NCBI GenBank assembly: GCA_022925895.1
Contig: JAKSYS010000563.1
Coordinates: 1 to 41,739, forward strand
Length of the DNA stretch: 41,739 bases
Direction of reading: 5' to 3'
Source: Fragilaria crotonensis
Lineage: Eukaryota; Bacillariophyta; Fragilariophyceae; Fragilariales; Fragilariaceae
Shown piece after piece: positions 18,061 through 28,793 of the stretch. The stretch's first letter is position 1; every line of letters starts with the position of its first letter. The notes beneath the pieces were generated by a model, which searched no databases, was not told where the DNA came from, and saw nothing but the letters and a program-made list of their open reading frames with translations. A program made the translations under genes and the position numbers.

Positions 18061-18561
18061 GGCAACGAGACGACACGTCGCCCACCTTCTGAAGCTGAGC
18101 AAACTCCCGCTCCAAAGTCGACCAAAAAGCCTTCCTCGCCACCGAAGGACTACCATGTGTTTCTCAGGGATCCTGCTCTTACGCCCATAGTCACGCAATT
18201 AGCCGACAGGGTCCCCGAAGAAATCTGAGTCATTTTGATGCAAGTATGGTTCGGCGCGACGACAGTCAGGCGGTGGCCGAAGAAGTTCGTCGTGTCGTTT
18301 CAAACGCATTGGTACATCGGGTCACTAGGCATGGCTATTTGTGCCTCAATTGTCGGCGAGGGTCTCATCAAGCGAAAACAAGCACGATATGCGATGTTGC
18401 GTGTTGAAGAGGCTGCAGTAAGCTATCTCAATTTGCTGGGGGAGAATCGCGTCGATGTCGTTAGCGAGATCCTCGCTGAATGCGTCAACTTTCCGCAAGA
18501 CGAATGGCGCGTCTACTATAATGCCCAGAACATGGCCAAGATTATAAACGCTCGATGCTAG
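18061..18561 (+). pseudogene. Unrecognised gene remnant
   Basis: An open stretch (18061-18229) codes a Pro/Lys-rich segment and then YHVFLRDPALTPIVTQLADR. After a stop or frame change, other frames carry DDSQAVAEEVRRVVSNALVH and, from about 18350, RVEEAAVSYLNLLGENRVDV and VSEILAECVNFPQDEW to INARC at 18561. The composition is protein-like and non-repetitive, but I do not recognise a family. It is likely the decayed 3' part of a gene. Confidence 0.4.
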
Positions 18562-20134
18562 AGAATCGCAACCATTCACTTGATCACCATTAGCGCTCCA
18601 ATCTTCAGTCGCATTCTCCGCTTCTTTGTTATCCTGGTATTTTGTTACTTTCGTAGGTGTCGACTGTCGACACAACTCCTCTTACAACCTACACACTTCT
18701 TTCTCGGTTAGTGTGTAGTGAACAAGTTGGATCCAGGTTGTGTGTTCGCAGAATTGCTTACGTTTCTCAACTGTCTGAAGTCAGAATGGCTGCAACCGCC
18801 AAGCTTGTCTTCCCATTTCCTGGGTTGTCAGCGTGGTGAGATGTGATGGATGGAATTGTAGTGTTGCTAGTCACCTCGTCATACATGCCGCGAGGTCAAG
18901 CATCGTTTTGGTGCATAAGCCAATTCAGGAGTTGTTTCATCAAACGATGACGATGGATGTACTTGGTTGGAAGCTTCGGTACTGACGAAGTCATATTGGT
19001 TTGAGATCTTGTATGTCACTGGATAACGTCGAGTTCGAGGAAGAACAAATTGGAAGTTTAGGAAAAGATAGATTCTGCCGGTGTTGCTTATTTCTGTACG
19101 CCTAGCTCTCCCAAAGAACAGGATGGCGAAGCCTGTGCCGAGATCCTGACATTATGTTGGGCATCAATGACATGGCGCCTGTATTTTTCGTTTCGTCCTT
19201 GGACAATTGTAACTCGTTGGCTACTTGCTTATTTTCATCGAGGAGCGCTTTCATTTTGCTTTGCAGTTCGGAAATTTGTCGATGATACTCCCACTAGGCG
19301 TCCGTAGTTGGTACAAGAGCCGGTCGTGCCATAGTCGCTCGGCATGCATCTTCGATTGAAAAGAATACCGTCGATCATGTCGCTGTTCAGAAAGTCAAGT
19401 CTTGAATCAGATAACAATCATGGCCCAGAACAAGGCGACACGCCGCACGTACTGGAGCAAAAACCGAAGACCCAGAACGTTGCCAAAATTGAGAGACACC
19501 AACATGAGACCGCTGTGATGACGACGAGTTCAGTCTTCGATTCATGACTTGAAGAGTTCTCATGCATTTTATGGTTTTGGAAAAGCTCATGAGCGCGAGC
19601 CAGACTTTTCGGCATGAACCAATATGACTCAGCATCCCATGATTAGTGATCGATTTAATCTAAAAATAACGGTAAAATACGAGTATCCTTAACTCCAGAG
19701 AAGGATTTCCGAATCTCCAGGGTATGAGTATCATGTATGTTCGCTATGAACAATGAATACACATTATGTGCAAACATCCCACGGCATATGACATACGTAC
19801 TGTATATGTTTGCGACTTGAGCTTGGGAGCAAGAGGAGAAACGAGGAGTCACGGGATAAACGTGACACGGATATACGATGGCGTGAACGATGACCGCAGA
19901 TATCCGGCGAATGGAAAGAAGTCAGTGTATCGTTACACTCATTTTCTTTCAATAAACTGGTTCATTTACGTAAACCGCTCTGTTCTTACTCTTGGGCCAT
20001 TGCCGTTGCCTCATTGGCACGGAAGGCGCATTAGGGAGACTGTCACCTCAGCCCGCTTTCCTCAAAAGGCTTGACATCTGATAAGCTCTGTCTCATGCAA
20101 GCGCATCTCCCGCAGTGATCGACCGCAGGGTCGA
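18562..20134. other. Gene-free stretch
   Basis: Only short frames occur (for example 19344-19547), without recognisable motifs, in both strands. I see no element ends or repeats here. Confidence 0.4.
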
Positions 20135-20148
20135 ACGACGACGACGAC

Positions 20149-20180
<32 letters not shown>

Positions 20181-20184
20181 CGAC
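20135..20184. repeat. (ACG)n trinucleotide microsatellite
   Basis: About 16 ACG units with one AAC interruption. It creates an artificial poly-arginine frame on the plus strand (20115-20351) that I do not call a gene. Confidence 0.95.
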
Positions 20185-20531
20185 TGTCAACAGAGAGATT
20201 ACATGCAGTGGTTACTGTGGTGAGACAAGATTTCTTTTATGGAACGAGACAGACAAGGTTTTGGCATTCACGACACTTTCCATTCAATATAATGAATAGA
20301 AGATCAAAGAATAATAGGTTCGTGATCGCTAAAGATTGTGTATGTAAATGAGGTTCAGCCATTGATGCTCTTCTTCTTACAGCACAGCGGCGTCGTTCTT
20401 TCCACTCATATATAGAAAAATGCAAGCCATTGTCAAGCAGAATGTCATGTCAAGACAACACTCTGATGAATCGGCTTATTTTTGTGAAAGTGTGCAGACG
20501 AAGATTGGTTTTGGACTTGTCGGTTATAATC

Positions 20532-22306
20532 TCAGAAAAAATCTTCGACGATCTTAAGGTTGTCAGGCTTGATGCGGAGGATACGGTTCTGATCGTCCAA
20601 AAGTTTCACTTGAAGGCGGTAATCGGAGCCAGCACCAGCCTCCACCACGACAGCCAATAAGCCATTCATTTCCGCTTTGGCAAGATCCTTGAGCTCGACC
20701 AAACTTCCCACTGCGAAAGGCGTGTAGGAAAGCTGCAGATTTTCGGGCCGGACAGTAATCTTCTTGTTGGAGAGACTAGGAACTTCAACGATGACGCGGT
20801 CTCCAACAACATTGAGAACCACGGCGCTGGTGCCATTCATGTCTGGGTTTGAAGACATGTTCATCAGAGTAACCAACTGTCCTTTCTCGAAGGAACTGAC
20901 TTCGACGCGGACAGCTTTCGCAATCGGAACGTCATCCCTTGGCGGCGAAAAACTTGGCTTCGCTTCGGGAGGGCTAGGTTTCGCCTTGGAAACTTCCGAC
21001 CAGAGCGAGGAACCATGGAAATGGGTCGTGATCCAACGCGAGCAATCCGCTGGAAGGAATGCGTAAGGACGTGCTCATCAGCATCGTAGCACTTTTGGCA
21101 GAGATGAATATCCCAGCACTCGTCACACTTGTAGCAAGGTCCTCGAATGCCGATCTGCTGGCAAGAACGGCACGTGGCATCATGTACCACAATGCACTTG
21201 GTCTCGGCATTGGCAGTGCATCCTTGTGCACATGCACTTTCCTTCTGCTCCACTGCAATGCGAGCAGTGTTTGTGCGTGACGGGTTCCTCGCGCGGGAGT
21301 AGAAAGCACGCAGTGGACCCGACTCTGGCGTACCTTTCGAACGCATGGGTCTTGTTGTGCGCGCCGCTGTTGTAGCACTTCTCGCAGAGGTCGTAGTTTG
21401 GGCACGTGTTGCACTTGTATCGCGCGCCTTGGATGGGGAGAGAATTGCAGGAATCACAGATGATACCAGAATGCACGACCTTGCACAAGCTCTCGGCCTT
21501 GGCTGGGCAGCCTTCGTTGCAGCTGCATACGCCATCCAGGCCCTTGCAATGTGAACAGTGATTTCTGGATGCACTGCACTTGGTGGAAGACTTGACGGCG
21601 CAGCCGCTTTTGCAGGCGCATTGACCAGAACCTCCTTTGCAGTGATCGCAGTGATCACTACTTTTGTCATCGTCATCTTTCAGCATTGCGCCGACGAGGA
21701 GCGCGCCGAGGAGCACGCCAAGGGTCCCAATTTCAGACGTGGCTGTCCCACCTGACAGAATACGACTCAAACGGCCAGAGTTATTCTGTAAGGGCTTGAC
21801 GTAGTACCTCTCGAGCCACTCTTTGTCGCAAACCATGATCTTGCGAATCTGCTTGTGCTGGCCACCAAGGATGGCATCTTCCTGAATGGCTAGAATGTTC
21901 GACACTGTTGAGACTTCGTAGAACTCATTCCTTGTGCCTTTGGGGAGTAGTTGGTTCTCATCATCTAGAAAGATGGTGACATTGGCTAGCTTCTCCAGGT
22001 CAAAGTCGTCGTATGCAAGCCTGAAGATCGCATCTTGACGTGCTTCTGGAAGTTTATGAGCATTCTTGAAATCGACAAGCTCGTCAACGATGATATCGAG
22101 ACCGCAGCTGACCGTTCCGCACTTTAAGTAGTAAGAGGGCGACACACATCGTAGTCGGGAACTGTAACGGACACGTCGCCTTGAAGCCCGTTTCGGAGGC
22201 AATAACGAATGCTGGCATGTTCTGCTGACCTCTTGGTGCACAATTTAAAGCGGAGGAGCTTTTCTCGGAGACGATCTTTGGTTTCTCTGATGAGAACAGA
22301 CTGCAT
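20532..22306 (-). CDS. Cys-rich protein with two ZZ-type zinc fingers, frame-disrupted
   Basis: The minus-strand gene likely starts at 22306 ([20 protein letters not shown]). It changes frame near 22140 into [21 protein letters not shown] hydrophobic segment [16 protein letters not shown] (about 21730-21681) could be a membrane helix. Cys-rich modules follow ([34 protein letters not shown]), then ZZ finger 1 ([16 protein letters not shown]...CEKCY, 21458-21345). ZZ finger 2 ([16 protein letters not shown]...CQKCY, 21172-21056) lies in a different frame, entered near 21235 and left near 21030. The C-terminus holds two KOW-like units ([28 protein letters not shown]), each ending in V/IKP-NL. 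ZZ fingers bind protein partners. The function is unknown. Confidence 0.7.
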
Positions 22307-22789
22307 TTACATAATGAGCCGTCACCCAGAATCCTGCTGCCGCATTACCGCGTCCTTTCTAGTCGCTTCATCGAATAACACCATGTGAGCAAGTCGGCCT
22401 CGAATCTTTCCTCTCGAGTTTGTTTATTGTGAATACGCAGAAACGACGGGTACACAAGACTGGCTTCATGGAGTTACGACTCATTTCGTAAGCTCTATGT
22501 GTTATGGTAATAAAACATGATACCCCGAGAGATTTTTTTCCCAAGACTTCAGCCAAAACCAGTTTTCAGATAACATGTAAACGCTGCCATCGTGAACTAA
22601 CGATATTAAGGAAATGACTATAACAAAACACAAGGATATACTAGTAGATATGAAAAAGGGTAATCGCTCGGAGACGGCAAAGGCTGCGTTATCGATGGGC
22701 GAAAGAACCGACGATAGAACTGTACTGTCGAATCGATCGCAGTATACCGGTAGTTGACATGATAAAACATAGGGGAAATTACGAAGTTA
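22307..22789. other. Gene-free stretch
   Basis: It holds the presumed promoter and 5' UTR of the minus-strand ZZ gene and the target region of the following element. No clear motif is seen. Confidence 0.4.
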
Positions 22790-22977
22790 GTAGTCCTCGA
22801 GGGTGGCATGCTAAACCTAATTTCTTCTCTGTCTCAAATAAGGTTTAAGTATTTAAACCATAATTAAACATTTTATTAATAAACCTAATAAGAGTCATTT
22901 GTAGTACTCCACTACAAGCTAGTACTCAGTATCTTGTGCACTGGACACAAGCTTGGGGACCAGAGACCGGAATTTCA

Positions 22978-23235
22978 AACCCAGCCCACCCAAACCCACG
23001 GCCCACCCAAACCCATTGGGTTAAGGGTGGGTTTTGGGTGAGCTCAGGATTTCATGGGTGGGTCTGGGTGGGCCGGCAAATCATAGCATAAAATGACAGT
23101 AGATGTTTGCTACCGGTAGTAGTAGAACCATCTACTCCAGTACTAACTACTGGGTTTGGGTGGGTTTGGGTAGGTCTTGGTAGATCGTATGGGTTCTGGG
23201 TGGGTTTGGGCTGGTACTTCCGTGAGCGTAGCTTT
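22978..23235. repeat. CCCAAACCCACC / GGGTTTGGGTGG-rich tract
   Basis: The tract shows irregular repeats of CCCACCCAAACCCA on the left (to about 23010) and GGGTTTGGGTGGG to the right (23020-23215). The plus strand thus goes from C-rich to G-rich. The G-rich part has many GGG triplets and could form G-quadruplexes; the opposed halves could also pair. It lies inside the hAT-like element. Confidence 0.75.
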
Positions 23236-23390
23236 ACGTGGGTACCCATGGGTTTGATATTTTCAGAAATTCCCGTCTCTGTTGGGGACTTTAGCTGGCA
23301 CTTCAATACCTGGTAGCACTATGTGAATCCACACAGGGATGCACCATAGGGACGGCATCACAATCCACAATGGCTAGTAGCCATTGTCTA

Positions 23391-24624
23391 GTGTCTAGCC
23401 TCCCGGAGCCTTGGGGTTAATTAACCCCCTCAATTGCCTTAATTAACCCCGTCATTTTCGTACGTGTGCAAGACGCTTTTCTGTACATTTAATACTACGG
23501 ACCACATAAAAAAGTGCTCCAATTGCAGTCATCTATGTTACAAGATGACGATACTTAAGTGCATCCATTTGATCCATTTTCCTTTTCTTTATTTTCAGTG
23601 GAAGTCACTGATGTGAAAGAAAAGCGCGATATGATTTTTTCATCCGCAATCAGTCTCTGACTAAGGTGTGCAAAAGTGCGTAGAGTGTGGTAGATGTTCT
23701 ACGTACCTTCAAAACAGTTTTTTGAAGTCCAAATTCATTCAACTCTGCACAGACAAATTGAGACGTTGACAAAACATTACTGAGTGACCGATGACCGACA
23801 ACGTTTCGAAGTATCTGGCATCATCACTCCTTGCCGAGCGCTGCGAAATCATATTCTGACACTTAATTCAAAATCTGTCATAGTAGAGAATTTTTTCCAA
23901 CGCTTGGTATAAATTCTACACGATTTCTGTGTGGAAATTGTCCGTTGGGGTTCCTTTTTCCGATCAACCTATACTTGTGAATTCTTCAAACTGGTGAAAT
24001 ATCCTCGTACTTCATCACCATTGAAGGTATACTGAAGATGATGATCACATCAGTTTTCTATCATGAGATGAGAATGGTCTAAAACCGAGGGATCCGAAAC
24101 CACCTCATCCTCCGTAGACTTTGGTATACATTCTACACGATTCTTCTACTTTTTTTCTGGTTTGATGTCTTTCTCTAATTGATTGCTGTCGCTGAAATAT
24201 TGAGCGCCAGACAAGTTTCATGTTTAGAAACAATACTTCAACGTATTTGACACACAATAGTCACCTTACTTTTGGTTGAATTTGAGATGAGCGTAACCAA
24301 ACGGCAGGCCAAAGGAGTGTCCGAAAAGTGAGTTTTACGTAGCATCGGGTATTATTTCTACTGCTTTTCTAAATCAGAAATGACAGGAAAAAATCAGAGG
24401 GTCAAGAAAATTGATGCAGAAAAACTATTGTTTCTCGATGAAAAACAATATGCAGATACTGGGCTTTGACGGCATGCACATTCATGGGGTCCTTGAGCCA
24501 CGCTGCCCAAGTTTCTAGTCCAACGGAAGATTTGCAACTAGTAGCGAACAATTTTTGTGATGTGCAAATACGGGGTTAATTAACCCCATTTGGGGTTAAT
24601 TAACCCCGTCGGGAAGCTAGACAC
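23391..24624. mobile_element. 1.23-kb inverted-repeat element with TTAATTAA palindromes, no ORF
   Basis: The terminal repeats start GTGTCTAGC (23391) and end GCTAGACAC (24624), flanked by TA, or CTAG if the outer bases count. The inverted repeat extends as GTGTCTAGC-C/T-TCCCG. The palindrome GGGGTTAATTAACCCC follows, once at the left (23413-23428) and twice at the right (24572-24587 and 24592-24607). Inside, a motif TGGTATA(A/C)ATTCTACACGATT appears twice (about 23906 and 24122). It has no coding frame. A TA duplication suits Tc1/mariner-like transposition, but the family is uncertain. Confidence 0.7.
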
Positions 24625-24818
24625 TAGCTTTGCTCAACGAACAGCAGAATGCACTAGAAATAGGAGTCACCATTGAGTACTGACGTACTGACTACTGTAC
24701 AATGTCTTCTGTTTTTAAACCTTAAAACCGTGCGTCTAATAACAAAATCAAGGTTTAGTATTTAAACCTTAATAAACCTTTCGTATTTAAACCTTATGAT
24801 GCCACCCTTGGTAGTCCT

Positions 24819-25159
24819 ACATTGGATTTGTTCTGAAACCGATCGATGACGCACTCACTTGCACCACCAGTTGGCAGTACACGTAACACATGCCTATAAT
24901 ATTCACCTTGATGCTTTTGCCTTCGTTTTTGCTGTAAATTGCTCCATGACTAGAAAAACTTATTACAATAACAGCCAATTACTATCACAACTGGAATAGT
25001 GATTTTTACAATATCGAGTAAGTACATGGGATGATTATTTCATGGTCAAAAGACTTACTGCTCGATCAATGATCACAAAAAGGTTGCTTGATAATAGAGT
25101 GTGCGTTCAGACCAGTTGTGTGACCACCGCATTGCTAACTTAGCAACATACAACATAAC
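24819..25159. other. AT-rich gene-free stretch
   Basis: No coding region, RNA gene or repeat of note is visible. Confidence 0.4.
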
Positions 25160-25313
25160 AAAGGGGATAAGGCTGGGTATTGTACCTGTTAAACTATGCA
25201 AACACCTGTTATCTTTGTAAAAACACCTGTTGTCTACATAGAAAACAGGTGTCACAAGAAAGAAAATTTAAAGTTGTTGTGAAAAAAACAGGTGGAATAG
25301 CAATTTCCCCTTT
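25160..25313. repeat. Candidate 154-bp miniature inverted-repeat element
   Basis: The left side reads AAAGGGG...GGGTATTGTACCTGTT and the right AACAGGTGGAATAG...CCCCTTT, an imperfect inverted repeat. ACACCTGTT recurs three times inside and AACAGGTG twice. No convincing target duplication is visible. Confidence 0.4.
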
Positions 25314-25370
25314 AATAGATCACTGGTAATTGTTGACATATACATGAATAGGACACCACGGGAAAAAGCA

Positions 25371-25556
25371 ATCACACAGTATTCATATATTTACTGTCGA
25401 AACTTATGGTAGGATTTGCTCGGCCCCCTCGAAGTACAGTATGGTAAACATTGCCATCAATCACACAGCTTTCATATATATCTACTCCACACGTACGGTA
25501 GGATTTGCTCGGACCCTCGAAGTAACACTGCCATCAATAACACAGTATTCATACAT
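25371..25556. repeat. Diverged tandem repeat, about 2.2 units
   Basis: Units of about 90 and 77 bp begin TCACACAG and contain GGTAGGATTTGCTCGG, CCTCGAAGTA and GCCATCAA. A third, partial unit starts near 25538. Confidence 0.75.
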
Positions 25557-26491
25557 CTAAGGGTGCCAAAACTAAGTACCATAGTTGATACAAGAATTTT
25601 TTATCATAGTTACTGGAAAAAATTCAGGATTCCCATATTTAGCTCAGGATTCCTGAAGTATTGTTCAGGTTTATTTATTTAGTTCAGGATTCCGAAGTTT
25701 GCTGTTTCCTCATTTTTATGAAGAATTTTTTTTGCTCCTGAACTACTGCAGTATTATTCCTGAGCTTTTTTTCTTCATAATTTCGACACACATAAAACAC
25801 CGAGTACTGTACGTGTTTTGTACGACATACTGGAGTATGTCGTATCGTGGGTGGGCTAGTGTTTGTGCCGTACAGTGTACAGTATACAGCGTTTTTTACA
25901 CCGTCTGCTGGGATACCGTACTAGCGCATGGTTTGTACGCTGTACATTCATTGTACGTTGTACAAGTATCATAGCTATGGTGTTTGGTGTCTGGAGTCTG
26001 TTCATCTGGTGTCTGGTGCATGGTGCATGGTGTTCGGTGCGTGGTACAGTACGTTTATGGTGCGGCTGGTGGTGTACAGTGTCTGATTATGCTTGTGAGG
26101 TTAATGACGTAGTACGCTATCGAGTACGAAAGTACCGTTACTCAGTTCAGTTAGAATGCTGGTACAAAAGCCAGTATGCTATTGCGTGCTTATGTATGGT
26201 ATGTGTTGTAGGTACCGTCGTGAAACATACAGAGTATCTTACACGACGGTGTATTGTGTATTGTACGGTGGTGTAGTATTGTATTGTGTGTGCTGCAGTG
26301 TCATGTACGCAGAGTACTACCAGGTAGCTAGCTACCGGTAGTCGTATGAGCACAATGCCGTCATACGTGTGTCCTTTTGTGCGTTGCGAGATCAATTTGT
26401 ACATTTGTACGGGATAAACATACTGACCTATTTTTGGCACCTGCAGTACCAGTGTTTTCCGTACATTTCTACAAGGAATGCTATCTTATAA
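25557..26491. other. Low-complexity, gene-free stretch
   Basis: TTCAGGATTCC-like motifs recur at about 25622, 25642 and 25682. A perfect hairpin with 11-bp arms TACGACATACT and a 2-base loop lies at 25821-25844. From about 25800 to 26340 the DNA is rich in GTAC and TGTAC words. Short frames here lack protein character. Confidence 0.5.
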
Positions 26492-27374
26492 AGCCATCGT
26501 ATTGTTTTATGTAGAAACTTACCTGCGAATTTTGCGGGAGCATGTCACCTCAATTCTTCATTTGGTGCGAACTGCACTTCGTGTCAGACCAACACCGCAG
26601 TGAATGTTCCATTCTCTGCCACCTTCGCCTCCCACTCTTCGTTTTCGAACGAACCACACTCCTCTCCTGTCTTTGTTGGTGAGTTGTGAATGTTGTGTGC
26701 TGTTTGAGTGTTGATTGATTCGTTTGATCAATCAACAGGATTGATGATGAGTTTTTTCATGCGATTTTCAAGGTGCTGCGGTCGTGCGTGTACTGTCTCC
26801 TACGTACAGTAGCGCGGTACTGTCTCCTACGTACAGTAGTTGGGGTGCTGTCAAATACAGTACCGCGGAACTGTCAAGTACGGTACCACGGTACTGTACT
26901 TGACAGCACCCCAAGTACTGTGCGTAGGAGACAGTACCTCGCTATATAGGCAACGGTAGACCAGTACTACTACTGATCTACCATCCACTCCACTTTGACA
27001 CTGGAGCCATCGTACTATTGTTTTACATACAACGCTATTCATTTGCCAACTGCACTTCGTGTCAGACCCAACACCCAACACTGCAGTGAATGTTCCATTC
27101 TCTGCCACGTTTGCCCCTCTTCATTTTCAAACGAACCACACTCTTCTGCCTTTGTTGGTGAGTTCTTGTGAATGGCGTTTGTTTGAGTGTTGATTGATTG
27201 ATCAATCAACACGATGATGACTTTCCTCATGGGATTTTCAAGGTGCTGCGGTCGTGCGTGTACTGTCGCCTATGTATGGTAGCCGTGGTGCTGTCAAGTA
27301 CCGCGGTACTGTGGAGGCAATGGTCGACCAGTACTACTACTACTGATCTACCATCCACTCCACTATGACACTGG
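26492..27374. repeat. Tandem duplication of a 0.4-0.5-kb segment
   Basis: Copy 1 (26492-27004) and copy 2 (27005-27374) both start AGCCATCGTA. Both carry AACTGCACTTCGTGTCAGAC, GTGAATGTTCCATTCTCTGC and CAAGGTGCTGCGGTCGTGCG, and end near CCATCCACTCCACT. Copy 2 lacks most of the hairpin region of copy 1. Confidence 0.85.
26818..26936. repeat. Long inverted repeat (45-bp arms, about 29-base spacer)
   Basis: Arms at 26818-26862 and 26892-26936 are reverse complements with about three mismatches. Both contain TACTGTCTCCTACG and GGGGTGCTGTCAA (or complement). A diverged extra copy of TACTGTCTCCTACGTACAGT stands at 26791-26810. Confidence 0.85.
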
Positions 27375-27827
27375 TGCAGCAGCCCTTGTACAGTACTACT
27401 GTGTCAATTTCATCGTTCACCAGCACTTGTGTGACTTTCGAGTTGAAGACTAAGATACCACTTCGTACATGTGCTGGCTCGTTCTTCATGCTTGTTGTAC
27501 TAATCTCCTTCCACTCTCCTTCCTTTTATGCTATTCCTTTTGAAAACTACTAGGAGCGTGGTGACGACAAGTGTTGTGCTTCTCATTTTGTTGTTAATTG
27601 AGGGAATAAGTACTTCGTCTTGTGTGCGTGCTTCGATTGAGTTTGTAAGGCAATCTGTCATCTAGAATCCAATATTCGGTCATCTGCGAGAGATTCTCAT
27701 TGATTTGAGTGAATCAAACCAGATTGATCTACCGGTATTGGTTCTTTTTGTCAGTTGTCTGTTCGCATGCTCAAGAGTTGTATACACGCACACCAGTTGG
27801 AGGATTATTCATATTTCAACCAACAAA
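27375..27827. other. Gene-free stretch before the transposon gene cluster
   Basis: No protein-like frame with recognisable motifs. It would contain the promoter of the gene starting at 27828 if that gene is or was active. Confidence 0.4.
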
Positions 27828-28793
27828 ATGGCAGAGGTTCCATCACTGTCCCCTGTCTCGTCAGCAAGGAGGAGTCCCTATGGATAAGGCGTACCTGTTC
27901 CGTGATGGTATGGATGAATTCACACCACCTCCAGGAACAAAGGTCAATAGACAATTCAGATCGCAAGTTCGAGTCTTTTATCATCACCCGCTCGTGCTGT
28001 TTCAGAGTTTCCACTACACATGTTCAGCTCTTGGTTTCAAGACCTCCCGTTGTCCAAGATTATGACTCAGAACGAAAGAGAGGACTCCAATGAAATTTGG
28101 CAATTCAAGGTAGTTACGTTGTACCCCACGTGTCCAAACAAACAAAGCTGAGGCGACAAGGTTTAAGTGGGCGACAGAAGCTGCAAGGCAATTCTACAGC
28201 ACATCATTCAATTCTACAGAAGCTGATTTGAGCTCTATCGATCGTGCTGTGAATTCTGATCCATCAATAATGATTGTGGGACGTCCTCTTGGAAAAGAAG
28301 ATGACCCTTCAAGAAATCTGTCATAGGGTGCCAAGACTCTGTTGTTATTGCATGCATTACATTTCGAAGTGGAATTGGAGATGAAGTTGGTGCGTCGTTG
28401 GTGCTTTGGCTGTTGATTGCAGAATCTGAATCACGGAAGCCATCCGGTCTTACATCCTGGAGACGGCAAGGGTTTGGACGTCTGATGTTAGTAATGCTCA
28501 TCAAGCATTCAACTTTTTTATTATTGTCTCACCGTGAGCTGTCACAATGTCAGGAGAGCCTACATGGTGTGGACATCTACTTGCAGTGTCCCCATGACGA
28601 GCCAAAGGAATTCTACCAAGCCTGTGGGTTCCGTCAAATCAATCTCCAAGACACAACTGGCATTGAGTTTCTTCCCAAGACAATTGCCGACACCTTAATG
28701 GACGAGACCACAGGTGGATTTGCATGGATTGTACCAGAGTCTGAGGAGCACTGCATTATCCCTCTGATGAAACTTTCTTCCGGTTCCTTTTGA
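27828..28793 (+). pseudogene. N-terminal and GNAT acetyltransferase-like part of a transposon gene
   Basis: ATG 27828 (AAAATGG context) opens MAEVPSLSPVSSARRSPYG and stops. Another frame continues MDKAYLFRDGMDEFTPPPG. From about 28320 the frame reads QDSVVIACITFRSGIGDEV, then the GNAT acetyl-CoA signature WRRQGFGRLML. The C-terminal GNAT pattern VDIYLQCPHDEPKEFYQ and ACGFRQINLQ follows, ending SSGSF at a stop (28791-28793). The fold is therefore acetyltransferase-like. The substrate is unknown, but small molecules, histones or proteins are all possible. Several frameshifts mark it as decayed. The next part follows without a promoter-sized gap, so it was probably one multidomain protein. Confidence 0.6.

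Larger units (their letters stand above)
22798..24810. mobile_element. hAT-like non-autonomous element, 2.0 kb, containing a second element
   Basis: The ends are CGAGGGTGGCAT and ATGCCACCCTTG, inverted with one mismatch. Both sides carry the 8-bp duplication GTAGTCCT (22790-22797 and 24811-24818). Subterminal regions are rich in AAGGTTTA / TAAACCTT motifs (22825-22890 and 24713-24797), similar in style to the hAT-like element at 1506-2105. Its own DNA is about 780 bp once the element at 23391-24624 is removed. No transposase is encoded. Confidence 0.75.

Noticed and set aside
20115-20351. Poly-arginine ORF
   Set aside because: Produced by the (ACG)n microsatellite; no protein character outside it.
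25699-26440. Several ORFs of 90-140 codons in GTAC-rich DNA
   Set aside because: Low-complexity Cys/Tyr/Val-rich translations caused by TGTAC repeats on both strands.
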